Of a DNA stretch of 64,000 nucleotides, positions 22,625 through 33,996 are shown piece after piece. The stretch is taken from assembly GCF_020283565.1 (NCBI RefSeq), contig NC_060059.1:45838572-45902571 (forward strand). Reading direction: 5' to 3'. The number at the start of each line of letters is the position of its first letter. Positions within the stretch are counted from its first letter, which is position 1. The translations under genes were made by a program, and so were the position numbers. This DNA comes from Trifolium pratense (taxonomy: Eukaryota; Streptophyta; Magnoliopsida; Fabales; Fabaceae). The notes under the pieces are model-generated. The model made no database searches. It saw nothing but the letters and a program-made list of their open reading frames with translations, and was not told the origin of the DNA.

Positions 22625-23493
22625 GGTTAAATTGCACTTTTGGCCCCTTAAGTTTCAGAAAATTGCGATTTTGGTCTCCTATATTTCAAAATAGCACTTT
22701 TGGCCCCCTAAGTTTCAGGAAGTTGCAATTTTGACCCCCTATGTTTCAAAATAGCACTTTTGACCCCCTAAATTTCAAAAAGTTGCAATTTTGGCCTCTA
22801 TGTTTCAAAATAGCAATTTTGGCCCCCCTATGTTTACTCCTTTTGCAAAATGGAAGTTCAAGACACTTTTCTAAATGGAAGTTCAAGACACTTTTCTAAA
22901 TCAAAATGACATAACAAAGCAAGTCATTACATATATGAAGTCATTACATAATTAAAAAGACATAACAAAAAGCACGAAGAGTTTTCAATTTCCATTGTTT
23001 CCTATTTTTGGATTTGAAATTAGGTTTTTTTTTTACGTATAGTGAAAAATCCTTTTGAATAAACGTCACGAAGTATTTGGTTAATTCTTTAGGATTTGAG
23101 ATTATATATGTGTGTTAGTGAAATAATAAATTTAAAGCATGTGACTTCTTCCTTTTATTTTTTTATTCTTTTAGTTTTTTTAATTATAAGATAACAAAAA
23201 AATGTTGACGTGGCAGCTGAGTCACTTAAGTGACTTGCCACATCAACTTTGACTCGATCAAAATCGACCTTTTGCAAAAGGGGTAAAGATAGGGGCCAAA
23301 AGTGCTATTTTGAAACATAGGTGGCCAAAATCGCAACTACTGAAACTTAGGGGGCCAAAATTGCTATTTTGAAACATAGGGGGCCAAAATCGCAACTTTT
23401 TGAAACTTAGGGGGCTAGAAGTGCTATTTTGAAACATAAGGGGCCAAAATTGCAAGTTTCTGAAACTTAGGGGGCCAAAAGTGCAATTTAGCC
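22625..23493. mobile_element. MULE-type foldback element with repetitive arms, 9-bp target duplication
   Basis: Ends GGTTAAATTGCACTTTTGGC / GCCAAAAGTGCAATTTAGCC, flanked by TTTTTCTTT on both sides (22616-22624 and 23494-23502). Each ~220-bp arm is a tandem array of a 35-42 bp unit that alternates TTTCAAAATAGCACTTTTGG with AGTTTCAGAAAGTTGCAATT-like halves. The arrays are inverted relative to each other. The centre (22850-23260) is AT-rich without a gene. Confidence 0.9.
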
Positions 23494-23608
23494 TTTTTCT
23501 TTTCATATTTTTTTTAACGAAACTTTATTTATTTATTTATCTTTTTCAGGCACATAGTGTACGACAATGACAAACTAAGAAACCCAGAAATTATTTCAAA
23601 AAATCATA

Positions 23609-23873
23609 CTTCCTCCGTCCCACAATAAGTGAGTTAGTCGATTGCATCACGCATGTCAATGCATGACTTTGAAGATTAATTTTTTTAATCGTATAATAGT
23701 AAAAATTATAAAAATACGATATTTTAAAAATACTCATTGAGATGAATCCAACATCTTATATACTAATATTTATTTTTATTTATTTTATTTATTAGTAGAA
23801 AAATAGAGTCTAAATAAAATATGTAAATAGTGCATATAGTCAAAATGACTCACTCATTTTATGACGGAGGGAG
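23609..23873. mobile_element. Stowaway-like (Tc1/mariner) MITE, 265 bp
   Basis: Ends CTTCCTCCGTCCCACAATAA / TTTTATGACGGAGGGAG with TA on both sides (23607-23608 and 23874-23875). The CTCCCTCCGTC terminus is the well-known Stowaway signature. Confidence 0.9.
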
Positions 23874-23875
23874 TA

Positions 23876-24560
23876 ACAAAGAATTTCAAAATTCAAGAAT
23901 TATTTATAACAAAAAAAAAAAGATTTTAGATTTATTGACCCTAATTAATTAGTCCACGTTTCTCTCCTCCGCCACTCTTTTTTTTTTTTTTTGAAAATTT
24001 GGTATCCGCCACTCTTCTAGATAACAAACATCACCATTTCTGTTGTACTTCATCACAATTCTTGTGTCATTTGTACTATTTCTGATTTTGGCCTCCACAA
24101 AGTTGTACTATTACATGTTGCTGGAAGTTTTAGATCCGGAGTCATGGTGGTGAGGAGATGAGGGGTTGTTTGTGACCGGCTAACGGAGTGAGCAAGACAT
24201 AGAAATAAAGAAAAGATTTAAAGGTGATTTTTTTTTTGTTGTTACCAATTTCTTCTTCCATACCATTTCTTAGAAAAAGCTACTATGTTCTTCACATGAA
24301 TGGGTGATGTCATGTGAAATTAATTGGATCAGAGAGAAAGATGAGATTAATTGAGGAGAGAGAAAGATGAAATGGGTTTGATTGAGGAGAGAGAGAACGA
24401 TGAGAGAGATAAAGATAATCCAGCATATGATAATGTGGTGAGGATGTAGGATATTATGATGTTCTGAATCCATCTAATGGTTAAAATCAAGTTTTGCACC
24501 ATGCAAGACATTAGTGGCTTGTGCATAGTAGAACTCGTCAACAAACAATAATGATCGTGA
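23876..24560. other. Intergenic
   Basis: AT-rich with a GA-rich stretch (24335-24415, GAGAGAGAAAGATGA words). No gene, RNA or element boundary recognised. Confidence 0.4.
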
Positions 24561-25615
24561 ACAAACGGAAAATAGTTTTAAATTTTTTTTAAGAAAATCA
24601 ATTTTCTTGAAAGTGATTTTTTTTTAAAAAAATCATTTTTTTTAATCATCCCTCACCATCTTAAAAAAAGTAGATTTTTATGATTGTAAACAAATGGAAA
24701 ATAGCTTTAGATTTTCTTCAAGAATCTATTTTCTTGAAAATGATTTTTTTTAAAAAAAAAAAAAATCATTTTTATGATTTTAAGGGCATGTTTGTTTCAG
24801 ATTTTTCACCAAAAAAATCTATTTTTTCCAAAAAAAATAACTATTTTTTTTATCTTACTTGTGTTTGTTTCAGATTTTTTCAAAAATCATTTTAGTAAAA
24901 AAATCATTTTTTTCATCAAAATGAGAATCTATTTTCAATAGCTTTTATCAAAATCTATTTTTTTTTATTATTCATCATCCCTCACCATCTTAAAAAAATA
25001 GATTTTAATGATTGTAAAGAAACGACAAATAGCTTTAGATTTTTTTTCAAAATCTTTCTAAGAAAATGATTTTCTTCAAAAAAAAATCATTTTTTTTTAA
25101 ATCTCAAACAAACAGGCCCTAAATCATCTCTCATCATCTTAAAAAAATAGATTTTTATAATTGTAAACAAACGAAAAATAGCTTTAGATTAAGAAAATCT
25201 ATTTTCTTGAAAATGATTTTTTTCAAAAAAAAATTATTTTTTTAAAATCTCAAACAAACAAACACTAGATTCTAAAACTATTTTCCGTTTGTTTATGATC
25301 ATAAAAATCTATTTTTTTAAGATGGTGAGGGATGATGAGTGATAAAAAAATGGATTTTGATAAAAGCTATTGAAAATAAATTCTCATTTTGATGAATAAT
25401 TTTTGAAAAAAATCTGAAACAAACATAAGTAAAATAAAAAAATCAATTTTTTTTTTGGAAAAAATGGATTTATGTTTTTCGTGAAAAATCTGAAACAAAC
25501 AGGCCCAAATTCTCATTTTGATGAAAAAAAAAAGATTTTTGAAAAAAATCTGAAACAAACACAAGATAAAAAAATAGTTTTTTTTTTTTGTTTGAAAAAA
25601 TAGATTTTTCAAACA
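24560..25615. repeat. AT-rich complex of nested inverted repeats
   Basis: Words such as AAAATCTATTTTCTTGAAAA, CATCCCTCACCATCTTAAAA, GTTTGTTTCAGATTTTT and their reverse complements recur many times between 24560 and 25615. The left half (to about 25270) and right half (from about 25285) are broadly inverted copies. AAACAAACAGGCCC near 25110 and 25495 looks like an element end. Probably several decayed MITEs inserted into each other. Confidence 0.6.
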
Positions 25616-25619
25616 TCCT

Positions 25620-27510
25620 CCATCACTGGCTCTTCGTCGGATCCGTCAGGTCGGACCAATTGATGGGTTTATGAATTAAGAAAATGAATGAAATAGTAAC
25701 AATGAAGTAGAATGGAAGAAAAACTTGCAATTATATTAATGGAATATGCGATTACAATGAAAAACTGAATAGAAAGATAGTAACAAACTAATAGCAATAT
25801 AACTACTAGCCCACAAAACGCCGAGCGTTTTGCCCAAATCACATAAAGTGACCCTACCAAGAAATATCTCAATTATTAGCTACTTATTCCTTCTGCATAA
25901 CACTCCTTATATAGTGGAGTGAGTCATCATGTTCTTTATGCACTCATGTCACCTTATCATTATTTCATTCATTTCCACGCCTTAGTCTCGGGCCAAAGTT
26001 AAGGCCCACTTTCACATTATATCCACCCCATGAATTTTTTTTTCTACCCCAACATTTACCCCTACAAACAAATCAATATTCCCATTTTACCATTTCAAAA
26101 AAACTTAAAAAATGAGTTTTGAACATTTAGCCACGGTTAATGGAACATTTTTCGGAACACTATCCTTTAAGTTTTCCTGTAACAAATGTAAACCGGAACA
26201 GATGAAAAAAAAGTGTTCCGAAAAGAGTTAGCCACGGTTACACTGTGGCAAATATTAGACTCTGGAAAATCTAACCGATCTTCTTTTCCATCTCTTTTAG
26301 AATCTGGAAAATCTATCAATTCCTTCTTTCTCACCATGGAAAATATTAAAGTTTCCATTGCTTTTGATTTACACTGTTTTAATCAAAACCCTGATTTCAA
26401 ATTGCTTAAACCTATGATTTAGTTTTTTCAAACTGTTAACTCAACTTTTTCTATAATCGCACATTTGAATAAAAATGTAAACTTTATTAGTTCCCTCTTA
26501 GAATCCATGAAAAAGATTGGATTTTTCAACCTTAACAACATCATAAGTGTTGCTACAAAAATTGTCCCAAAAGAAAGAACAAAAACCTTATTCCTGTTAA
26601 ACTTTCGGCCATGGTGAGAAAGAAGATTTTCCAGATTCTAATGTTTGCCATGGTTTAACTACCGGAAAACTTAGGGGATGGTGTTCCGAAAAATATTTCA
26701 TTTAGCCACGGTTAAACCGTGGATAAATATTCAAAATTCATTTTTTAAGTTTTTTGAAGGGATAAAATGGGAATATTGGTTTGTTTGTAGGGGTAAAGAG
26801 ATAAATGTTGGGGTAGAAAAAAAAAATTTTCCACCCCGTCAAACAACCTTGTCCTCAAGGTTGAAATTTTGCATTCATCCAGCTTGCTTCTATCAAATAC
26901 AAAGTTGAACCATCATGAAAAATAACTGTCAACCAAACAGTAGCCATTAGTTGTAGTTGCAATAAGAATATTGAGTTCTCCTGGATCCCATCTACCCATA
27001 TTTTCCCAAGACAAAGCCAACCTTCATTCCTTCCAAATTCCAAGATTGCATAAGCATTTCAATCAAGGCAGTTGGCAACAAATCATTTCTATCGACCAAA
27101 GAACTCCATAAACACACATTTATCTCCTTCCCATTATTATATCTATCCACACTTGGCTGGATCATGTGATGAATTATAATAACTACCCTTGTATATTCCT
27201 CCACTTCCAAGACTAACATATACTCCCTCAATGTTTCCAAATGATTCTTAATAAGAAATACTGCAAGCATGACAACAAAGACAAAGAACCAATCTGGTAC
27301 AGCTACTATCCTTTTAATCAATGGTATAATTCTGCCACTTCTAAAAACATAGGTTTGGCTTCCAAAAGCAAGATGATTGCCTTCATGAAGACCAGCAACG
27401 ATAGAGTACATACCCCAATATCCCAGTATGTCAACAATTCTCGCCTTCATCTGACTAATGATATTCATCCGTCTTTCATCACCAAGCCAATAAGGATTCA
27501 ACTCAAACAT
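25620..27510 (-). pseudogene. Decayed retroelement 3' end (probably Ty3/gypsy), split by a MULE
   Basis: Read on the minus strand, 26885-26840 gives QNFNLEDKVV in one frame. FNLEDKV resembles the C-terminal end of many plant Ty3/gypsy polyproteins. Further on (26031-25620) is LTR-like DNA with TATATAAGGAG (about 25911-25921). Upstream on the minus strand, 27510-26992 is an open 172-codon frame (starts MFELNPYWLG) that I do not recognise and that shows no RT, RNase H or integrase motif. The call rests on a short motif plus layout and is tentative. Confidence 0.35.
26032..26830. mobile_element. MULE, 799 bp, same family as the sHSP Pack-MULE
   Basis: Ends GAATTTTTTTTTCTACCCC / GGGGTAGAAAAAAAAAATTTT, flanked by CCACCCCAT (26023-26031) and CCACCCCGT (26831-26839), a 9-bp duplication with one mismatch. 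Subterminal sequence includes CCTACAAACAA / TTGTTTGTAGG and repeated TTAGCCACGGTTAA, a motif also seen near 4558 in the MULE at 2619-4812. TCTGGAAAATCTA is repeated in the interior. No gene. Confidence 0.85.
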
Positions 27511-27764
27511 TAAACTGAACTGATCACTTCATATGACAAGTGAATAAAAAATTCCAAGATATTGTGGGGCAACCGGGCAACATTGATGAAGGATGCAAGG
27601 ATTGAAAACATCTCTTCACTTGCCATCCACTGACACACGTCAACAACTCTCTCCTTTTGTCTTGTGCCTTCACATTGAATCTCACAGTCACACAGTTGCA
27701 AATGATTAAATTGAAAGATAATAACTCATCAAGACCTGTTGGCTGATCCCCACCAAGTTTAGAC

Positions 27765-28625
27765 CAATGTTTTAAGAACCGGACCGGAGGTCGAACCGGT
27801 GTGGCTACTGGTTCAAGGGTCAACCGGTCGGACCGGTTCAATCGTTATTAAACCGTTTATATTGAACCGTTCATATAACTTTCTTATTTCACAACTAATA
27901 AACAAATTAATAAAGTAACATTAACAAAATAGAAAATTTAGAAACTTAAAATAAAGAAATCATAAATCCAAAATGCATAATTTATACCAAATAATTATAC
28001 ATAAATTCGAAATTCATAATTCATATAAATTGTTAAACTTTAAATTGGACAAAATCATATAAACTTTACATAATCATATAAACTTAAAATTGTTTATTAA
28101 GAATTAAGAATATATTATACAATTAAGGCAAATATCAAGATATCAATGAATGCATATTAATGCATATCAATAAGGTAGACATGTAAACAATGCTGGTCAA
28201 TGCATATCAGAAAAGTATATCAATTATATTAAATTGTATCAATTGTATTTAATAGGTTTTCCAATAAACTCAAATTATAGGCTAGGCATTAAATTGTATT
28301 TAATATAGGTTTTCCAATATAGGCTATGGATTAATTCCTTACTACTCCTTTGTTTCCTTCAGAAAAATATTAATTAAAGAAAACGAAAAAAATTGAAATT
28401 TTTAATTTTTTTTTTAATTTTCAAAAGATTCCGAACCGGCCGGTTTTTTCAAACCGCCCCCGGTTCACCGGTTCGAACGGTTCCGGACGGTTCGTACCAA
28501 TTTCAAGCAGTTTTTTTCCAGTTCTGCAGACTACCGGTTCTCAGCACTAGCTCGGACCGCTGCTGTGTTCGGTTACCGGTTGAACCGGTTGAACCGGCCA
28601 GTCCGGTCCGGTTCTTAAAACATTG
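27765..28625. mobile_element. hAT MITE, 861 bp, 8-bp target duplication
   Basis: Ends CAATGTTTTAAGAACCGGAC / GTCCGGTTCTTAAAACATTG, flanked by GTTTAGAC (27757-27764 and 28626-28633). Subterminal ACCGGT-rich clusters on both sides, AT-rich centre, no transposase. Same family style as 1829-2281 and 28806-33320. Confidence 0.93.
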
Positions 28626-28721
28626 GTTTAGACAAAATTTCAATTCCATTGTGTTGCATCAAAAAATTACCTTCATTCAAGTAGTACAACATAATTTCAA
28701 GATGGTGGACTTGTTTGATCA

Positions 28722-28760
28722 CTAGATTTCCGACCCGTGCAACGCACGCCCAAGAATTTG
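28722..28760 (-). mobile_element. 3' end of a large Helitron (minus orientation)
   Basis: On the minus strand the sequence runs through a hairpin CGTGC-GTT-GCACG (28748-28736), then GGTCGGAAAT and terminal CTAG (28725-28722), followed by T. A GC-rich hairpin about 10 bp before CTAG followed by T is the Helitron 3' signature. The Helitron body would extend upward from here and matches the minus orientation of the Rep gene at 33997-37328. I found no convincing 5' TC end; the B3/RPA block suggests it lies near or beyond 52.1 kb. Confidence 0.75.
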
Positions 28761-29559
28761 TTATATATTTTAATTGTTAGTACCATGATAAATAATTAGG
28801 CATAACAAGGTTGTCAGAACCGGACCGGACCGGCCGGTCGGACCGGGAACCGGAGGGTGGAGCGGTTCGGTTAGGCCTGAAAAACGGATAGCAAAAGAAC
28901 CGGTAAAAAAACGTTCGAACCGGCTCGGAACCGGGCCAAACCGGACCGGTTTAGCGGTTCTGTTTTTTTAAAAAAAATCTGAAAACACCAAACGATATAG
29001 TTTGGCTTCGCTTTGAATCGGAATACGTGAAAGGAAAGGAAAGAAGCAACAACGCGCAAAAGCTCTGTTTCAAATGGAAAGAAACTATATTGTGGTATTG
29101 TGAGTTAGGAAGATTGGAAGAGAACAAAAAAATCTTTTGAAGAAGCAAAGCATACAAAAAGGAAATAGAAGAACGTAAATAAAGATGAAAAAGGTCTGAT
29201 GGAACAAAAATGAAGAATGAAGAATGTGCACAGATTCAAAAATGAAGAATGAGATAACAAGAGGAGGTTGACGGCGGCTATACTTACAATTTCCAAACAT
29301 AAGTTCTAAAAATAAGGTTATAATTATAAGTGGGTTTGGGCTAAGTTATAGTAAAGTATGATAACATTATGAAGTTTTCTCTCCCGACCCCCCCAATTCT
29401 TTTATACCCCCCGAAAATCCCATTTTATCCCTTACGGTATAAAAAAATTTTGCCAAGAGACTTCGGTTTTTACGAACCGCAGGCCATGGACTTCGGTTTA
29501 TATAAACCACTCGCTGAATTACTTCGGTTAATGTTAACCGAAGTGTTTCTATATATAAA

Positions 29560-29825
29560 TACTCTGCTGTCAGTTCTTATTATTCACAAAACGAGATATT
29601 ATATAAACATAGTTTCACTGGAATATGATCTATTCGGAAGAAATCTACCGAAATCTATTTTCGGTTACCAGGTACCGAAATTTACCCAGATATCGGTACC
29701 TGGATACCGAAATTTTCTTTGGTTCACTGGAATTAGGTCGTTTCGGCAGAAATCTACCGAAATGTATATTCGGTTACCAGGTTCCGAAATCTACCCAGAT
29801 ATCGGTAAATGGATACCGAAATGAA
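29560..29825 (+). repeat. Internal direct repeats with CCGAAAT motif in the MULE
   Basis: Two ~120-bp units (about 29627-29720 and 29740-29825) each contain AGAAATCTACCGAAAT, TTCGGTTACCAGGT.CCGAAA, TACCCAGATATCGGTA and TGGATACCGAAAT. They lie between the left terminal arm and the PMD gene 3' end, where MULE subterminal repeats are expected. Confidence 0.75.
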
Positions 29826-30054
29826 TTGCATAATTTTTTTTTTTTTTTGGGTCTTGCACGTTTATGTAACATCATAAAATATCATAACATAGCTGAGTAT
29901 TAGACACATCACGTTAACGAAAATTAAAAAAAGGTAACGGGTAATTAAACGTAGTCAAATACACCAATTGTTTGAATCAAACTACATCCAAATTCGACAA
30001 ATTCAAATAATAAAATTACATTAAACAACAACTGAGTTACAATATTAGCTAAGC

Positions 30055-32203
30055 CTACTCTCGAGTGTTGTACCGTCTCCCTCTACCCCGCTTAAGTCGC
30101 CGACACGTCAAAACAGGGTTAAGCAAATTCAAAATCCTCCGCAAAGTACCATGAACAGGAGTTCCTTCCACCGCCTCACCTTCGCGAAGTGACCTCTCCA
30201 CCTCATCCCTAACACCATGGCATACCTGAAGCATATTAGGGTCATTCCTTGCTTCTGCGGCCTCTATCAACACCTCTAAGTTAGGTGGCCTTGGTGGTGA
30301 CGCGGGAGCTTGTACGGGTCGCATAACTGGATGCGACACTTTGTAAAACCATGTCATGTATCCAGGTTCATGGTCCCATGCGCTAACCACAGCCTGACCC
30401 CTCATCTCTTCAGCAATCATCCTCAAATCCAACTCCTCCATAAAAACGCGATCAATCTCACATAGGCTCATCCTCGGAGTCGCAGACAAATCCGGTTTTC
30501 TTGGAATGCCTTGGACATGTTTAAATTGTCTAAGCACGCGTTCAGGCAAGTGCTTTGCTTTCAAATTACCACATCTCAACCATCCAGAAAACCAGCATGA
30601 ATTTATCAAAGGGCGGACGTGTCGGTGATCATCATATGGACTGAATACGCAATCGTACGTCTGAATATTATCCAAACTGTTTCTATAGCCACTTGGTTCC
30701 CTATGTCCAGCTCCGGGAACAAACTTTGCATTTCGCGGCATGCCCTCAGAATAGATAGGATCCTGCGCCCAGACACTAAGTCTCGGAAAATGAGAAATTA
30801 TCCAGCCCTGAAAGCATGACAAACAAGCTTCATTATATTGACGGACATTACATATCATACATGTTGAATAATTTTCGTAAGCGCACGTTTATGTACCTGA
30901 AGCAAAGACATGTACCCAGCCATCTGATTCACTGTCACCAAACACGCATCATCCAGATAATGTTGCAAATGAACCAGAGCAGCAGCACCCCAATTCCATT
31001 CACGGACAGCCGACAAATCCTGAAAATACTGCAGGTATACTACGTCCACGTAGTAACTGCTTTTGTTGCTAAATATGGTACAACAGACCAAAAATAGCAA
31101 GAAAGCCCATATGGACCTGTCCCTATACAGCTTAATCTCATGCGCCGACTTACCTTCAGCAACAGCCTTATAAGCTAATCCATGGTTAACACTATAAATA
31201 TCCTCCACGTCAGAATGCTTCAGATGGAGCCCGTTCATTTTGGCAAAATGACCCATAACAACATCCCGATAAACTCCTAGAAATGAATTAACCATGTCAG
31301 CCGCTTCATCCCTCGACATTTTGCCATGGTTCAAAAACTTTCCCTCGATCGGAATATGCAATAGACATTGGACATCGTCCAATGTGATGGCCAGCTCACC
31401 CAATAGAATGTGGAATGAACTCGTCTCCGAATGCCATCTTTCAACAAATGCCCAGAGGAGCCCGTAGTCAAGCACGCTAAAATTAGTCCGGGTAAGCGGC
31501 TCCAAACCCGATGCTTCAACTACATCCCAAAACCACCTGTCCGTGCGGCGGGACGGTTTTTGTATATTAATAACTTTTTTTCCGCTGGCGATGCAACGTA
31601 AATTTACCGCTAAAATCTGAAAAATTCCAATAACACAAAAAATTATCGAGCTAACGTAATCACAATATTTTTAATAAAATAATCGTCGTATTTTAAATTT
31701 GTTTACCTCTTTGTCATTTGGGTCTGCATACCATATCGGAAGAGCCATATGCTTATCGTACTCTGTTAACAAGGACAAATCCGTCGGTCCTCCTCCAAAA
31801 CCTACTTCATCATCATTACGTGAACACTTTGGTGGTGGTCGGCGTACTGGTTTGCGCCGTTGTTGTCGAGGTGGTTGTTGCGGTGGGTCTTGCGGTTCAT
31901 CTTGCGGTGAGTGTTGCGGTGAGACTTGTGGTGAGACTTGTGGTGATCCAAGATCATCATAATCAAAACACGCATTTAAAAATTGGTCGGCATCAAATTC
32001 ATCTTGCACCACCAATGTTGTCCTAGACGTGTCCGTCCACGTGTATGCGACCCACCCACCTCGGCATCATGTGTACCTTGCCCCGGAGTTGGTCCTTTGC
32101 GACGACCTCGTTTGGACGGATGATTTGCAGCAAGCTCTCTACGAGCGGAAGCATTTGCATTGATTGCCTTTCCATGCCTACCCCTAGGTAGATTTTCTTC
32201 CAT
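30055..32203 (-). CDS. Plant mobile domain (PMD/MAIN-like) protein, transposon-borne
   Basis: Three exons on the minus strand: 31707-32203, 30897-31616 and 30055-30807, with GT-AG introns. Exons 2 and 3 encode the aminotransferase-like plant mobile domain (PF10536), with LDYGLLWAFVERWHSETSSF then LGELAITLDDVQCLLHIPI. Later blocks include WGAAALVHLQHYLDDAC, the GWIISHFPRL region and the HVRPLI stretch. PMD proteins such as MAIN and MAIL1 act in nuclear genome stability and silencing; other copies are carried by MULEs and retroelements. Exon 1 is a basic N-terminus (starts MEENLPRGRHGK), then an SPQ/PPQQ-rich linker. A one-base frame change near 31976-32015 separates these halves, so the full protein would need a frameshift; exons 2-3 are open. 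Its position inside a MULE makes a host role unlikely. Confidence 0.85.
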
Positions 32204-33546
32204 ATCTATACATAGATAAATAAATTCACAATCAATACAAACAATTAATCTATGATAAATTCATACTTATAATTCAATCGAACACATGATTCTTGCAACA
32301 ATGGAAACATAATTCAAATGGAAACATGCATTCATATTCACTCGTACATTTTGACAAACACTTAGAGTACACTATAACTCAATTAGCTTCATATTCACAT
32401 TTAACTCAATTAGCAACATTCATTCATGCTAGTATGTAACCAATCTAACAACTAACCAATAATCAACAATTCAAACAACATAATCAACAATTTAACTCAA
32501 TAATCAGATATTGAAATTTTGGAATTTTTATAGGGAAGAACAAAAAATGAATTTGAAATGTCATGGTGATGAGGAATGCATAGAATGACAAAAAAGGAAA
32601 GAAACTTACTTGATGAAATGTGATTTGAAGTTGGATGTTGAAGTTGGCCGCAAATGTGTGGAAGAAAGGAAGAGAGGAGTTTTGTGGTTTGTTTTTCAAA
32701 ATAAAACGAACTTACTGAAATTGTTCATATGTAAGGCAACTTCGGTTAATATCAACCGAAGCAACCCTACATTCGGTTCGCAGCTACCGAACGATGTCAA
32801 CACCACGTTCGGTTCGCAGTTACCGAAATGTTTCAACATGTCAAAAGACTTCGGTTTTTATAAACCGCAGTACCCCCAAGGGTAAAAACGGAAATTCAGG
32901 GGGTAGAAAAGAAACGAGGGGGGTCGGGAGAGAAAACTTCTAACATTATTTTTTTACTGGACCAACTAAAACTATTAAGCCCAATCAAAAACAAACTATA
33001 GAAATAAAAAAACACAAGTATTTTTTTTGTACGGAAGGTATTTGTGTATGCATGAGTGAATTAAACCTCTTATAATATAATGATTTTTGACAAACACTTA
33101 TGATATAATAATTAAAAATAATATTTAATTACTACTCAACTCCTTTCACATTTGAATATAGTGTAATTTTTGCTTTAATATTATTTTATATTATTAAAAA
33201 TATTTAAATATACTTATTTAATTAAAAACGGTCCGACCCGTTTGAACACCGGTCCGACCAATTGAACCTTGAACCGGTGAGCTCACCGGTTTGATGACCG
33301 GTCCGGTTCTGACAACCTTGAGGCATAATATTAAGATATCAAACATTGACCTAAAAATAATCCAATAATACGAAATAGTACAATAATAATGACATAGGTC
33401 AATCAATAATACAACACATGATTTTTAAAGTAGAATTTGAAACTCATACTAATCAAAATATAATAAAACAACACATGGTTCAAACCATAATAAAACATCA
33501 CATGGTTCTTAAAACATAAGCTAAACTGAACAAATGATAAATAGAG

Positions 33547-33801
33547 TTAATCATGTTGGTCGATGATTCCAACATTCAAAATTTTTGGTGGATCTAAAAG
33601 AGTAATCCTAAGCCTAGAACCGATGTTGATATTAGCTTGTTTGATAAATGCAATCCACCCTTGACTTATATACTTCTCATTCATATTCCTTGGTGATGTA
33701 TGAATCATGCAATTCACAGAAGTGTTTGAGTTATCCAAAATCAGAAGAATCTCTCGTTGCTGAGGTAGCAAATAGTTAGACACGATAGTTCGGGGGAAAT
33801 G
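33547..33801 (-). pseudogene. Terminal B3-domain exon (REM-like), orphan
   Basis: Preceded by an acceptor (…ACTGGACAG), the exon reads HFPRTIVSNYLLPQQREILL and later KYISQGWIAFIKQANINIGS, ending IIDQHD and a stop. This is the core of a plant B3 DNA-binding domain (SQGW...F.....I..G). The last exon of the gene at 40193 begins at the same residue (HFP) and has the same layout, so they are paralogues. Upstream on the minus strand lies the truncated Helitron Rep gene rather than the rest of a B3 gene; the stretch 33997-33880 reads PEWYLTDGRAEQFGRW in a second frame. It may be a chimera made by Helitron capture. Confidence 0.7.
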
Positions 33802-33996
33802 CTGTCCAGTTGAATAATATATACGTGAATTAGTATACAAATAAAAAAGTATGTGAGAGTAAGTTAAATATAAGTTCAAAACAAAAGATGAAATGTCTAT
33901 ATTACCAAAACTGCTCTGCCCTGAACATGGTTAGCAGTGGTAACCATCTCCCAAACTGCTCTGCTCTGCCATCAGTGAGATACCACTCTGGAAGAG

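Larger units (their letters stand above)
29371..32940. mobile_element. MULE carrying a plant-mobile-domain gene, 9-bp target duplication
   Basis: Ends GAAGTTTTCTCTCCCGACCC / GGGTCGGGAGAGAAAACTTC, flanked by TAACATTAT (29362-29370 and 32941-32949). The subterminal arms (to about 29545 and from about 32735) share ACTTCGGTT...AACCG motifs in inverted order. It has no Mutator transposase; its single gene is the PMD gene at 30055-32203. MULEs carrying PMD genes are known in plants (family knowledge). Confidence 0.9.
28806..33320. mobile_element. hAT element, 8-bp target duplication, holding a nested MULE
   Basis: Ends CAAGGTTGTCAGAACCGGAC / GTCCGGTTCTGACAACCTTG, flanked by AGGCATAA (28798-28805 and 33321-33328). 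Without the nested MULE and its duplicated 9 bp it is about 936 bp, with ACCGG-rich ends and AT-rich interior and no transposase. It lies only about 75 bp inside the Helitron 3' end. Confidence 0.93.

Noticed and set aside
26992..27510. 172-codon minus-strand frame as a gene of its own
   Set aside because: No recognisable domain, no splice partners. It adjoins what looks like a decayed retroelement end, so it is described there only.
30619..31097. Plus-strand frames over the PMD gene
   Set aside because: Antisense shadows of the PMD exons.
31699..32026. Gly/Cys-rich and Val-rich plus-strand frames
   Set aside because: Antisense of the SPQ/PPQQ repeat in PMD exon 1.
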